Assembly (NCBI RefSeq): GCF_047511655.1
Contig: NC_133399.1
Coordinates: 3,537,333-3,601,332 of the forward strand
Origin: Castor canadensis
Taxonomy: Eukaryota; Chordata; Mammalia; Rodentia; Castoridae
DNA: 64,000 nucleotides
Direction of reading: 5' to 3'
Shown in pieces: positions 47,491 to 60,779 of this stretch (position 1 is its first letter; every line of letters starts with the position of its first letter). Below the pieces are notes generated by a model. That model was given only the letters and a program-made list of their open reading frames with translations. It was not told the origin of the DNA and made no database searches. The translations under genes were made by a program, and so were the position numbers.

Positions 47491-47744
47491 CAACTGATTT
47501 TTAAAAAAACAGCTTTTGCTTTTGTTGATTTCCTGTATTTTTTTTCTGTCACTGCTATTTGAATTTGAGGTTTTGTACATGCAAATCCACTGTTCTGTCA
47601 CTTGCTCAATACCTCCCGTCCATTTGCTATGATTGTATTGTAGATGAGTGTTAAAATCTTGTTGCCTGGGGTGTAAATATTTTTTATGTGAACCAACTGT
47701 GCCCATCTGATTTCCTGCTTGTAATTTCATTAATATATTTTGTA

Positions 47745-47960
47745 GAGCAGTACTGGTTTTGAACTCAAGGCCACACACCTGCTATGCAGTCACCCTAACA
47801 CCTGAGTTCTTCTCCAGACCTTTTATTTGTGTTGGTTATTTTTTAGATAGGATCTGGTGAACTCTTTGCCCAGGCTGGCCTCAAAACATAACACTCCTGA
47901 TCTCTATCTCTTGAGTAGCTAGAATTACAGAAGTGAGCCACTGGCCCCCAGCTGTATTTA
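47745..47960 (-). repeat. Dimeric SINE, antisense
   Basis: The tRNA half (GTTTTGAACTCAAGGCCACA) comes first, then the 7SL half (TTGCCCAGGCTGGCCTCAAA and GAATTACAGAAGTGAGCCAC). Confidence 0.85.
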
Positions 47961-48251
47961 TTCTTAACTGGTATGCTTTGATCCCCTTTTCATTGTCATT
48001 TCTCTACTTGAAATATATTAATCATAGTTAGCAGAAAACTTACATAAAGTATGTTAGGGTTATATATTCTAAATTTATCAAATATTTAGCTACAATTGAA
48101 TGCAGACTCAGATTTTACTTCCTACTTCACATTTAATACTATTCATGTCAAACTTCATATCTCTCTAAATATTATGTCCATTAACAAAATATTATACATA
48201 ATTGCTTTTAATACATTTGTTTTCATATTTTTGTTGAAATTATAAAATTCT

Positions 48252-48345
48252 CCAGGAATGGCAGAGTGACTCAAGTAGTAGATGCCTGCTTAAAAAGTGT
48301 GAGGCCTGAGTTCAATCTCAACCAGAGCCAAAGAAAATTGCATTT
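48252..48345 (+). repeat. ID-like tRNA SINE monomer
   Basis: GAGTGACTCAAGTAGTAGAT and GTGAGGCCTGAGTTCAATCT. Confidence 0.75.
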
Positions 48346-48574
48346 GACCTTGGAACATATGAAGTTTCTGTATATGACTAAAGTTTGTTTTTACCTGTGG
48401 GATTAATACTCTCACATTTTCATGCTATTTTAATGTCATTTTTCTGCTGTTTTGGTATACATAGAGTTCCCTGAGTTAGAATGTAATTTCTATTTGTTAA
48501 TAAAGTTTGTGAAAGTCAGGCTAAGAGAAATACTCATCAAAGCATTTTCCTGAAGAAAGGGATTATGAATACAT

Positions 48575-48862
48575 AAGCCCCAAAATAAAACACTACTGTA
48601 ATAAACTTCTCATTTAAAATTTTCTCTATTTTCAGCCTCAACAGAAATCTTTCCCTCCAAATATTAACACTAGTTGTCCCATATGGTACTGTTATTGGCC
48701 TGGGATGCCCTCTGAATGCCATTCACTAACTTTACAGGCAATTTATTCCTTTGTCAAAAATATAGCCTTTATTAAAGAGGCTGCCTGCTGTTAGCTAAAA
48801 GACAGGATCCTAGTGCTTTGTTCTTTCTAGATGGGATCTTCCCCTTCCACTCTTCTCAAACC
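48575..48862 (-). repeat. Right arm of the near-identical 285-nt inverted repeat
   Basis: Reverse complement of 44230-44514. In A3 it interrupts the alignment with A1 and A2 (A1 around 22110-22150 matches just to its left), so it is an insertion or replacement relative to those copies. The arms are about 4.1 kb apart. Confidence 0.85.
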
Positions 48863-49014
48863 CCCAAGTAGATAAGGTCATGCCACCAATGCCCGGCAAT
48901 ATTTATATGCTCATGGTTTTGACTGTTATTCTTCATTTATCCTCAGGTTCTAAAGTACAATTCTTATATGAACACCTCAAATCAAATTTACTGTGCACTA
49001 ACAGCACAACAATG

Positions 49015-49225
49015 CACTGGCACTAGTGACTCATGCCTTTAATCCTAGCAACTCTGGAGTCAGAGATCAGGAGAATCATTGTTGAAAATCATGCCTTGGC
49101 AAATAAATTGAGACACCATATCTCAAAAAAAACCATAACAAAAAGAAGCAGTGGAATAGTAAGGTACCTTCCTAGTGAGCATGAGGCTCTGAGTTCAAAT
49201 CCCACTGCCACCAAAATAAAATTGT
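49015..49225 (+). repeat. Dimeric SINE (A3 copy of the 18787 insertion)
   Basis: The 7SL half (ATGCCTTTAATCCTAGCAAC) is followed by the tRNA half (CTGAGTTCAAATCCCACTGC). Orientation is opposite to 18787-19017 and 35350-35545, as expected for an inverted unit. Confidence 0.88.
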
Positions 49226-50804
49226 GTTTGCTCTTTGTCCCAGGTTCTGGGACAGAGTTATTAAAACCTTTAGAATATCCTGACCAATAGGAGCATCTTT
49301 GGTTGTTTATCCCTGGCTTCTCTTTGGTGGTATCTGAATATATATGCTGCTGAAGTGATGCAGAGTACCAGCCAAGACAACTTCAAGATGAGGAATGGTG
49401 GGCAATGTTGGCTACATGTATGGGACTGGCATCTGCAATGGAGGCCGTGTGATGGGACTGGCTTCTGGTCTTTGGCAGCTTCACTAAATATAGATTGTAT
49501 CAGAATTGAAATGTGAGATACCTGTTAGTGTTGGAGAATTTGCTGGTGTTCAGAGAACACCACACGTTTATGTGAGAGTGATAGCACAATAAAAAAGGCA
49601 CAGGTCAGAACATTGAAACGATCTTGGATAAGTATGTGACACCTCTGAATCCATGGAGACGGGAGTTGTTTCATGGTGGAAGGCGGAGAGACAAATGTGT
49701 GTTGAGGTCTCAGAGTGAAATATTCTGATAGTTCAGATTTCTCTCACTGCCTTCCTAGAGTAAGGTGCAATGTACCGTGTCTGCACAGAGACAGAAGTCT
49801 CTAAGCATAGGAATGTGTTTAACCTTATCTTGAACTGTGAGTAAAACAGGCAGATTCCCTGAGTGGATTCTCTTTTTTCCCCATTTTAGAATCATTTCCT
49901 ACAAAACACCAGTTTATGTAAGCAGTTAAAAATTTTCTCACATTTGTATGAATTTCTAATGGCAAAAGCTAGAATTTTTAATTGAGATATTTCTTCCTAG
50001 TGTATACACTCATTGCTTAACATTTCTCCTTAAGAGCTGCTTTTTATACATGCCAGAAATGATGTTAAAATGTATGATAACTGCAACAGGTTGGGTGAAG
50101 CAGGAGGACTGGAAGTTCTAGGCCAGAATACAATATGTGTAATCTTTTTCCAAAACAAAAATAAAGACACCAAAACCCACACTCACAGCAACTGATGTCT
50201 TTCTCTAATATAATAAAAACATTAGAAAGTAAAAAATATAAAAACAAGAAACCATACCCACAACAACAGAAGTATGTGCATTCATTTTTATGTACTTTGA
50301 AATACGTAAGTGTATTTTGAGTTTTACCTTTGATACACCTGTTATTTTAAAGTTGATAACAGTCTATTCCTAGGTGGTTTTCCAATTGTGATTCTGCTTT
50401 TGATTTGCAGTTCTACTCCAATTTGATTGGAAATCATGCTTAATAAGATTTTTATTCCTTTATATTATTTCAGGAGTTCTTTTTTCTGGTTCTATTTATT
50501 TTTTTATGAGATAGGTTCCTATAAACAACCCATTCTTGCCTGGAACTCCTGATTCTCTTGCCTTTACTCCCAGTATTGTGTGTATTTTAGGTAGGAATAT
50601 TGTATGTTATCTTGAGAAGTTGGATAAAATATCCTGAAGTTGGATAAAATATTCTGCAGTGTCACAATCAAAAGAACTGTGGAAACAACAAACCTCATTA
50701 TAAAAATACATAAATGAGAATTAGGACAGAAACCATCATTGTTAAGGCAGTTATCCAGGCAAACATTAAGATGAATAAAGGAGAAAAAAGATAACCTGGG
50801 CATG

Positions 50805-50935
50805 CTATTACAAGCCTCCCATTTTTGCAGTTGAGAGTTTGAGCATTCATTAGTTTGAGGCTGACCCAGAACATGGAGTGAGTTTCAGGATGGCTTAGGA
50901 TACATAGCAAGTCTCTTCCCTAAACTGCAGAAAAT
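50805..50935 (+). repeat. B1-like SINE (A3 copy)
   Basis: Sense counterpart of 17925-18055 and 33670-33815 (TTTGAGGCTGACCCAGAACA, GGATACATAGCAAGTCTCTT). Confidence 0.65.
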
Positions 50936-51765
50936 GCTTATTTTGAAACTCAAAGGAACTGCATTCATAGGGCAATTTCTAGATCAAATGTTCAAAAAGT
51001 ATGAGCAACTAAGAATTTTGTGAAGAATTTTAGTCATCCTGGTTTATAGACCGAAATCCCTTTGCTATGGACTTCATTTTTCTGTATGTTTTAATTATGA
51101 CAATCAAAATGCAAAGTAATAAATAAAATAGTTAGCATTGGATTTGTGGAGAAAGTCAACATTAGGCTCATTATTCTCTTTTGGATTTAAGTAAAGATAG
51201 TTGATTGGAAGTCTAATGGACTGATTAATATAAAGACCCTAGGAACCTCAGCAATGAGCAAACATGTAGGAAGAAGACATACTACATCAAGAAGACATCA
51301 AAGTCACGCAGTGACCAAAGGCTGAAGTGATGAATTTCAGATGTCATAGAAAAACTGTCATGAAAGTAGAGTCAATAATGACTTACAGTCAATTCAATGC
51401 TATTGCTGTAAAACATGGTAGAACCTGTTCTGCCCTTATCTCTAATTTTGTTGAAGAGAAGACATAAGCAATAAAAAGAAAGACAAAGCATTTTTGCTAG
51501 TTGAGATAAGGATAGCTAAACAGAGAGATTCCTAGCATTGCTTCCATGCACAAATGCCTTACAGCCCAAGTTGTTTTTCATGAGTTCCTGACCCCCTTCC
51601 CATATTGATCTCTGTTGCTTTAAGGTTTCTGTATTAGTTCCTCTGCAGTGGGGACATCAAACACTTTCATGTTTTGGGTTTCTTACCTATCCCCATACCT
51701 CCCATATATGCTCTCCCTTTAGCATGTGACAAAAGTCCAACAACATTGCTGTATTTGCCCTAGAT

Positions 51766-54700
51766 CTAAAGTCTGCTTGTAAGGGAGAACATATGATTTT
51801 TAGTCTTCTCAGGCTGACTAACCTTGCTCAGAATGATGTTCTCCAGTTCCATCCATTTACTTGAAAATAATAAGATTTCATTCTTCTTTATGGCTGAGTA
51901 AAACTCCATTGTGTATAAGTACCACATTTTATGAATCCATTCATCAGTAGTAGAGTATCTTGGCTGTTCCCATACTTTGGCTATTGTGAATAGCACTGCA
52001 ATAAACATGGGTGTGCAGGTGCCTCTGGAGTAAACTGTGTTGCATTCCTTTGTGTATATCCCCAGAGGTGGGATTCCTGGATCATATGGCAGATCTATGT
52101 TTAGATTTTTGAGACACTTCCATATATTTTCCTAGAGTGGTTGCACCAGCTTGCATTCCCACCAGTAGTGGATTAGGGTTCCTTTTGCCCCACATCCTCA
52201 CCAACACATGTTTGTTGGTGGTGTTTTTGATGATGGCTATTCTAACAGGGATGAGGTGGAATCCTGGTTTAGTTTTGATTTGCATTTCCTTTATGTCCAG
52301 AGATGGTGAGAATTTTTTCATGTGTTTTTTGTCCATTTGAATTTCTTCTTTTGAAAAAGTTCTGTTTAGGTCAGTTGCCCATTTCTTTATTTGTTCATTG
52401 ATTTGGGGGGACTTTAGTTTTTTGAGCTCCCTATATATTCTGGTTATCAGTCCTTTGTCTGATGTATAGCTGGCAAATATTTTCTTCCACTCTGTGGGTG
52501 GTTACCTTCAGCTTAGAGACCATTTCTTTGTTGTGAAGAAGCTTTTTAGTTTCATGAAGTCCCATTTGTCCATCCTTTCTCTTAGTTGCTGAGATGCTGG
52601 GGTTTTATTGAAGAAGTCCTTGCCAATACCTATGACTTCCAGAGTGTTTCCTGCTCTTTCCTGTACCAACTTCAGAGTTTCGTGTCAGATATTAAGGTCC
52701 TTGGTTCATTTTGAGTTGATACTAGTACAGGGTGAAAAACATGTATCTAGTTTCAGGTTTTTACAGACAGATAACCACTTATCCCAACAACATTTGTGAA
52801 GAGGGTGTCTTTCTCCATCATATATTTTTAGCTCCTCTGTCAAAAATAAGGTGGGCACAGTTGTGTGGATTCATATCAGTGTCCTCTACTTTGTTCCATT
52901 GGTCTTCATGTCTGTTCTTGTGCCAGTACAATGTTACTTTTATTGCTATTGCTTTGTAATATAGTTTGAAGTCGGGTATTGTGATACTGCCAGCATTGCT
53001 CTTTTTGCTGAGTATTACCTTGGCTATTCGCAGTCTCTTGTATTTCCTAATGAATTTTAGGGTAGATTTTTCAATCTCTGTGATGAATATCTTTGGGATT
53101 TTGATAGGAATTGCATTAAACATGTGGACTGCTTTTGGTAGTATAGCCATTTTTACTCTACCAATCCATGAGCACAGGAGATCTTTCCACTTTCTGTAGT
53201 CTTCCTCCATCTCTTTCTTCAGGGATTTATAGTTCTCTTCACAGATGTCATTCACATCCTTTGCTAAGTTTACTCCTACGTATTTGATTTTTTTGAAGCT
53301 ATTATAAATGGAATTGTTTCCATATAATCTTTCTCAATTTGATCGTTGTTGTATATAAAAGTTAATAATTTTTATAAGTTGATTTTTGGATCCTTCCACC
53401 TTGCTGTAGGAGTTTATGGTGTCTAGGAGTCTTTGGGTAGAGTTTTTTGTGTCTTTGAGGTACAGGATCACATCATCTGCAAATAGGGATATTTTGACAG
53501 TTGTATTCTTTTTATTTCTACTTCTTGCCTAATTGGTCTGGATAGACATTCTAGGACTATGTTCAATAGGAGTGAGGATAGTGGGAACCCTTGTCTTGTT
53601 ACTGATTTTAGGGAAAATGGCTTCAGTTTTTCACCATTAAGTATGATGTTGGCTGTAGGTTTGTCATATATAGCCTTTACAATGTTGAGGTAATTTCCTT
53701 GTATTCCTAGTTTTCTTAGAGCTTTTATCATGAAGTGGTGTTGGATCTTCTTCAAGGATTTTTCTGCATCTATTGAGATGATCAAGTGGCTTTTCTCTTT
53801 GCTTTTATTAATATGCTGTATTAAATTTGTAGATTTGCATATGTTGAACCACCCCTGCAACCCTGGGATAAAGATGACTTTGTTGTGGTGAATGATCTTT
53901 CTAATGCGTTATTGGATTCGATTTGCCATTATCTTATTGAAGATTTTTACATTGATATTCATTAAGGTGATTGGTCTATAGATCTCCTTTTTGGAGGTGG
54001 CTTTCTCTGATTTTTGGATGAGTGTAATACTGGCTTCATAAAATGAGATAGGCAGTGTTCCCTCCTTTTCTATTTCATGGAACAGTTTAAGGAGGGTTGG
54101 TGTTAGCTCTTCTTTAAACGTCTAATAGAATTCAGTAGAAAATCCATCAGGTCCTGGACTTTTCTTTTTGGGAGAATCTTTATTTCTGCTTCAACTTCAT
54201 TTTGTGATATATATCTATTCAGGTGATTGATATAATTTTGCTTGGTCATAAGTGTCTAGAAATCTGTCCATTTCTTCTAGATATTCAAATTTATTTGAAT
54301 ATAGGTTCTCAAAGTAGTCTCTTATGATTTCTTGGATTTCCATGGTGTTTGTTGTTATCTCCCCTTTTACATTTCTGACTTTACTGATTTGGGTTTTTTC
54401 TCTCCTCATTTTGTCAAGTTTACCAGGGGTCTATCAATCTTATTTATTTTTTCAGAACCTGCTTTTTGTTTCATTGATTCTTTGTGGTTTTTTTTGTTAG
54501 TTTCTATTTCTTTAGTATTAGCCCTTATTTTTATTATTTCTCTCCTTCTGCTTGTTTTGGGATTTGCTTCTTCTTGTTTTTCTAGGAGTTTGAGATGTAG
54601 CATTAGGTCATTTATTTGAGATTTTTCTGTCCTTTTAATATATGCACTCATGGCTATAAACTTTTCTCTTAGGACTGCCTTTACTGTGTCCCACAGTTTC

Positions 54701-55528
54701 CGGTAGATCATGTTTTCATTTTCATTGACTTCTAGGAACATTTTAATTTTCTCTTTTATTTCATCAATGACCCATTGATCATTGAGAAATGTGTTCTTCA
54801 GCTTCTGATTGTTTGCATGTTTTTTAACCTTATTTTTGCTGTTGAGTTCTAGTTTTAATGCATTGTGATCAGATAGAATGCATGTGATTATTTCTATTTT
54901 CTTATATTTGCTGAGGCTTGCTTTGTGCCATAAGATATGATCTGTTTTGGAGAAGGTTCCATGGGCTGCTGAGAAGAATGTATATTGTGCAGAAGTTGGA
55001 TGAAATATTCCATTTGATCTGACTCTAGATTTAGTTCTAAAATTTATTGATATTTCATTTGGATGACCTATCTATTGGAGGTAGGGGATATTAAGATCTT
55101 CCACTACCGCTGTGTTGGAGTCTATATATGTTTTTAGGTCCTTCAGAGTATGTTTGATGAAATTGGGTGCATTGACATTGGGTGCATATAGGTTTATAAT
55201 TGTTATTTCCTTTCAGTGTATTTCACCTTTTATTAGTATGGCATGTCCTTCTTTATTTCATTTGATCTATGTAAGTTTGAAGTCTACTTTGTCCTAGGTA
55301 AGTATTGCTACTCCTGCCTGTTTTGGGGGGCCATTAGCTTGGTAAATCTTCTTCCAGCCTTTCATGCTAAGCCATTGCTTGTTTTTGTTGATGATATGCA
55401 TCTCCTGTAAGCAACAGATTGTTGGATCTTCTTTTTCAATCCAGTTTGCCAAATGGTGTCTTTGATGGGGAAATTAATCCATTAACATTCAGCATTAGTA
55501 TTGGCAGGTATGTGGTGATTCTTGTCAT
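51766..55528 (-). pseudogene. L1-A ORF2 (endonuclease and reverse transcriptase), broken
   Basis: ATG at 55528 followed by an endonuclease-like start (VNGL). The RT catalytic FADD is at 53472-53483. Open blocks include 53468-53860, 52818-53255 and 54406-54741. ORF2p nicks target DNA and primes reverse transcription in active L1s. Confidence 0.85.
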
Positions 55529-55628
55529 TTAGTTGTTTTTGTTGTTTAAGGGTATGATTGTTTGCAGATGAATCAATGTTACTTTACTTTCTTGCCTTTT
55601 CTTCTGTGGTTTGATACTGCCTGTCCTC

Positions 55629-56480
55629 TCATGTTTTGTTTGCTTTCATTTTCTGAGTATAGAATTCCTTGAAGAATCTTTTGTGGTGGCTTGGCTTGGT
55701 GGTCATACATTGTTTTAGTTTCTGCTTATCATGGAAGACTTTTATTGCTCTATGTATTTTGAATGATAGTTTTGCTGGGTAGAGTATCCTAGGGTTGAAG
55801 TTAATTTCATTCAGTGCCCAGACTACCTTCACTACATGTACTTCTTGCTTTAAGGTTTCCATTGAGAAATCTGCTGTGATTTTGATGGGTTTACCTTTGC
55901 ATGTTATTTGTTTTTTCTCTTACAGCCTTCAATATTCTTTCTCTATTCTCTGTGCATGTTATTTTAAAGATAATATGTCATGGGGTAGTTCTATTATAGT
56001 CAAGTCTGTTGGGTGTCTGGAGGCTTCCTGTACCTGAATGGGCAGAGTTTTCTCTAGATTTGGGAGATTTTCAGTTATTATTTTGTTGAATATATTACTA
56101 ATTCTTTTTGCTTGCACCTCTTCACCTTCTTCAATGCCCATGATTCTCAGGTTTGGTCTTTTGATGGAGTTAGTGAGTTCTTGAATATTCTTTCACAGGT
56201 CTTGAGTTCTTTGACTAATAGCTCTTCAGTTTTTGCTTTAATTTCCATTTCATCTTCAAGTTCTGAGATTCTGTCTTCTTCTTATTCCAGTCTGCTGGAG
56301 TGGCTTTCCATTGTGTTTTATATTTTTGTTTCATTCTTTTTTCTGAGGTTTTCCATATCATGAATCACTTCCTCTTTAATATTGTCAATTTACATCTTTA
56401 ATTCATTTATTTCTCTATTTATAGTGCTCCTGTTTCACTTTGGTGTTTATTTAGGGCTCCTATGAGTTCACATATTTGTT
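55629..56480 (-). pseudogene. L1-A ORF1, partial and broken
   Basis: The RNA-binding and C-terminal parts (NKIITENLPNLEKTLPIQVQ at about 56060-56110; ILYPAKLSFKIHRAIKVFHD at about 55740-55800) and a Lys/Glu-rich coiled-coil region (56160-56460). The N-terminus is cut off where L1-B begins. Confidence 0.8.
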
Positions 56481-56893
56481 TCTGTGTCTTCTCTTTTTTG
56501 TTAATTTTTATTTTTTTATTATTCATATGTGCATACAATGCTTAGGTCATTTCTCTCCCCTGACCCCTCCCTTTCCTCCCACCCCCTCGATACCCGGCAG
56601 AAACTATTTTGCCCTTATCTCTAACTTTGTTGAAGAGAGAGTATAAGCAATAATAGGACAGAAAAAGGGTTTTTGCTAGTTGAGATAAGGATAGCTATAC
56701 AGGGAGTTGACTCACATTAATTTCCTGTGCCTGTGTGTTACCTTCTAGGTTAATTCTTTTTGATTTAACCTTTTCTCTAGTTCCTGGTCCCCTTCTCCTA
56801 TTGGCCTCAGTTGCTTTTAAGGTATCTGCGTCTGCATTCAGGGCAACAAAAACTAGCTAATTTTTTAGTTGTCTTACCTATCCTCAGAACTCC

Positions 56894-59800
56894 CTAGTGT
56901 GCACTCACTTTTATCTTGTGATCAAAGTTCAATCCCCTTGTTGTGTTTGCCCTTGATGTAATGTCCGCAATGAGGGAGAACATATGATTTTTGGTCTTTT
57001 GGGCCAGGCTAACCTCACTCAGAATGATGTTCTCCAATTCCATCCATTTACCAGCAAATGATAACATTTCATTCTTCTTCAGGGCTGCATAAAATTCCAT
57101 TGTGTATAGATACCACATTTTCTTGATCCATTCATAAGTAGTGGGACATCTTGGCTGTTTCCATAACTTGGCTATTGTGAATACTGCTGCAATAAACATG
57201 GGTGTGCAGGTGCCTCTGTACTAACCTGTGTCACATACTTTTGGGTATATCCAACAGTGGTATTGTTGGATCAAATGGTGAATCAATGTTTAGCTTTTTA
57301 AGTAGCCTCCAAATTTTTTTCCAGAGTGGTTGTACTAGTTTACACTCCCACCAACAGTGTAAGAGGGTTCCTTTTCCCCCCGTATCCTCGCCAACACCTG
57401 TTGTTGGCAGTGTTGCTAATGATGGCTATTCTAACGGGAGTGAGGTGGAATCTTAGCGTGGTTTTAATTTGAATTTCCTTTATTGCTAGAGATGGTGAGC
57501 ATTTTTTCATGTGTTTTTTGGCCATGTGAACTTCTTCTTTTGAGAAAGTTCTGCTTACTTCACTTGCCCATTTCTTTATTGGTTCATTAGTTTTGGGAGA
57601 ATTTAGTTTTTTAAGTTCCCTATATATTCTGGTTATCAGTCCTTTGTCTGATGTGTAGCTGGCAAATATTTTCTTCCACTGTGGGTGTTCTCTTTAGAGA
57701 CCATTTCTTTTGATGAGCAGAAGCTTTTTAGTTTTATGAGGTCCCATTTATCTATGCTATCTCTTAGTTGCTGTACTGCTGGGGTTCCATTGAGAAAGTT
57801 CTTACTTATACCTACTAACTCCAGAGTATTTCCTACTCTTTCCTGTGTCAACTTTAGAGTTTGTGGTCTGATATTAAGATCCTTGATCCATTTTGAGTTA
57901 ATACTGGTATAGGGTGATATACATGGATCTAGTTTCAGTTTTTTGCAGACCGCTAACCAGTTTTCTCAGCAGTTTTTGTTGAAGAGGCTGCTTTTTCTCC
58001 ATCGTATATTTTTAGCACTTTGTCAAAGACAAGTTGGTTATAGTTGTGTGGTTTCATATTTGGGTCCTCTATTCTGTTCCACTGGTCTTCATGTCTGTTT
58101 TTGTGCCAGTACCATGCTGTTTTTATTGTTATTGCTTTGTAATATAGTTTCAAGTCAGGTATTGTGATACCTCCAACATTGTTCTTTTGACTGAGTATTG
58201 CCTTGGCTACTTGTGGCCTCTTGTGTTTCCATATACATTTCACAGTAGATTTTTCAATGTCTTTAATGACTGTCATTGGAATTTTGATGGGGACTGCATT
58301 AAACATGTAGATTATTTTTGGGACTATCGACATTTTTACTATGTTGATTCTACCAATCCATGAGCATGGGAGAGCTCTCCATTTTCTGTAGTCTTCCTCA
58401 ATCTCTTTCTTCAGAAGTTTATAGATTTCCTTGTAGAGGTCATTCACATCTTTTGTTAGGTTTACACCTAGGTATTTGATTTTTTGAGGCTATTGTAAAT
58501 GGAATTGTTTTCATACATTCTTTTTCAGTTTGTTCATTATTAGTGTATAGAAATGCTAATAATTTTTCTATGTTGATTTTATATCCTGCTACATTGCTCT
58601 AGCTATTGATGATGTCTAGAAGCTTCTGAGTAGAGTTTTTTGGGTCTTTAACGTATAGGATGAAGTCGTCTGCAAATAGGGATATTGTGACAGTTTCTTT
58701 ACCTATTCATATTCCTTTTATTCCTTCTTCTTGACTAATTGCTCTGGCTAGGAATTCCAGTACTATGTTGAATAGTAGTGGAGATAGTGGGTATCCTTGT
58801 CTAGTTCCTGATTTCAGAAGGAATGGTTTCACTTTTTGTGCATTAAGTATAACGCTGGCTGTAGGTTTGTCATATATAGCTTTTATAATGTTGAGGTACT
58901 TTCCTTCTATTCCTAGTTTTCTTAGAGTTTTTATCATGAAATAGTGTTGGATCTTATCAAAGGCATTTTCTACATCTGTTGAGATGATCAAGTGGTTTTT
59001 GTCTTTGCTTCTGTTAATGTGGTTTATTACGTTTATTGATTTTCTTATGTTGAACCACCCCTGCATTCCTGGGATGAAGCCTACTTGGTCGTGGTGAATA
59101 ATCTTTTTGATGTGTTGTTGAATTCGGTTTGCCATTATTTTGTTGAGGATTTTTGCATCAATGTTCATTAAGAAGATTGGCTTGTAGTTCTCCTTTTTGG
59201 AGGTGTCTTTCCCTGGTTTTGGGATAAGCGTAATACTGGCTTCAGAAAATGTGTTAGGCAGTTTTCCTTCCTTTTCTATTTCGTAGAACAGTTTAAGGAG
59301 GGTTGGTATCAGTTCTTCTTTAAAGGTCTGATAGAATTCAGCAGAGAATCCATCAGGTCCTAGACGTTTCTTTTTGGGGAGACTCTTGATTGCTGCTTCA
59401 ATTTCATTTTGTATTATAGATCTATTCAGGTGATTAATTTCCTATTGGTTCAGTTTTGGATGATCATATGTATCTAGAAATCTGTCCATTTCTTTGAGTT
59501 TTCAAATTTATTTGAATATAGGTTCTCTGATGATTTCCTGGACTTCCATCATGTTTGTTGTTATCTCCCCTTTTGCATTCCTGATTCTACTAATTTGGGT
59601 TTTTTCTCTCCTCATTTTAGTCAGGTTTGCCAGGAGTCTTTCGATCTTGTTCATTTTTTCAAAGAACTAACTTTTTGTTTCATTAATTCTTTGTATCGTT
59701 TTTTTGGTTTCTATTTCACTCATTTCAGCTCTTATTTTTGTTATTACTCTCCGATATGTTTTGGGATTTGCTTTTTCTTGTTTTTCTAGGAGTCTGAGAT

Positions 59801-60758
59801 GTATCATTAGGTCATTGATTTGGAATCTTTTAGTCTTTTTAATATATGCACTCATGGCTATAAACTTTCCTCTCAGGACAGCCTTTGCTGTGTCCCATAA
59901 GTTCTGGTAGGTTGTGTTTTCATTTTCATTGACTTCCAGGAACTTTTTAATTTCCTCTTTTATTTCATCAATGACCCATTGTTCATTAAGTAATGAGTTA
60001 TTCAGTGTCCAGCTGTTTGCATGTTTTTTGTCTTTACTTTTGTTTTTGAGTTCTACTTTTACTGCATTGTGATCAGATAGTATGCACAGTATAATTTCTA
60101 TTTTCTTATATTTGCTGAGGCTTGCTTTGTGCCCTAGGATATGATCTATTTTGGATAAAATTCCACAGGCTGCTGAGAGGAATATATATTGTGTAGAAGT
60201 TGGATGAATTGTTCTGTAGACATCAAGTAGGTCCATTTGCTCTATTGTATATATTAGATCTTGGATTTATTTATTGATTTTTTGTTTGGATGACCTATCT
60301 ATTGATGATAATGGTGTGTTAAAGTCTCCCACAACCACTGTGTTGGAGTTAATATATGCTTTTAGGTCTTTCAGGGTATGTTTGATGAAATCAGGTGCAT
60401 TGACATTGGGTGCATAAAGGTTGATAACTATTATTTCCTTTTGGTCTGTTTCCCCTTTTATTAGTATGGAATGTCCTTCTTTATCTCATTTGGCCAATGT
60501 AGTTTTGAAGCCTACTTTGTCAGAGATAAGTATTGCTACTCCTGCCTGTTTTGGGGGGCCATTGGCTTGGTAAATTTTCTTCCAGACTTTCATCCTAAGC
60601 CTATGCTTATTTCTGTCAGTGAGATGGGTCTCCTGTAAGCAACAAATTGTTGGATCTTCCTTTTTAATTCATTTCGTCAAGTGGTGCCCTTTGATGGGGG
60701 AATTAAGTCCGTTAACATTAAGTGTTAGTACTGATAGGTATGTGGTGATTCCTGTCAT
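56894..60758 (-). pseudogene. L1-B ORF2, full length but broken
   Basis: Endonuclease domain at about 60758-60000 (LQETHL near 60630; VVVGDFNTPLS near 60330; [20 protein letters not shown] and [10 protein letters not shown] near 60150 to 60070), RT with FADD at 58665-58676, and the Cys-rich C-terminal region ending GLNFDHKIKVSAH. At least several stops and frameshifts interrupt it. Confidence 0.88.
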
Positions 60759-60779
60759 TTAGTTGTCTCAGTTGTTTGA

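Larger units (their letters stand above)
39978..51422 (-). repeat. Segmental duplication unit A3, inverted
   Basis: The minus strand aligns with A1 and A2: 39978-40890 matches 38345-37510, 47042-48560 matches about 37510-36700 and the corresponding A1 part, and 48865-51422 matches about 36000-33245. It is interrupted by ERV-B and ends where the 3' end of an L1 begins (51423). It retains the block A1 lost, so it was copied from an A2-like or ancestral form. Confidence 0.8.
51423..56504 (-). mobile_element. L1-A: long L1, 3' end trimmed, interrupted 5' end
   Basis: On the minus strand: part of ORF1 (coiled-coil and RNA-binding region, about 56480-55640), complete-length ORF2 (from 55528 to about 51766) and part of the 3' UTR (to 51423). 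The terminal G-tract and poly(A) are missing. It ends exactly where unit A3 homology stops. Frameshifts and stops break both ORFs, so it is not active. Confidence 0.88.

Noticed and set aside
54332..54619. Apparent small membrane proteins on the plus strand of the L1 region (also 52966-53199, 57943-58167)
   Set aside because: All are antisense to L1 ORF2 and owe their hydrophobicity to the A-rich sense strand.
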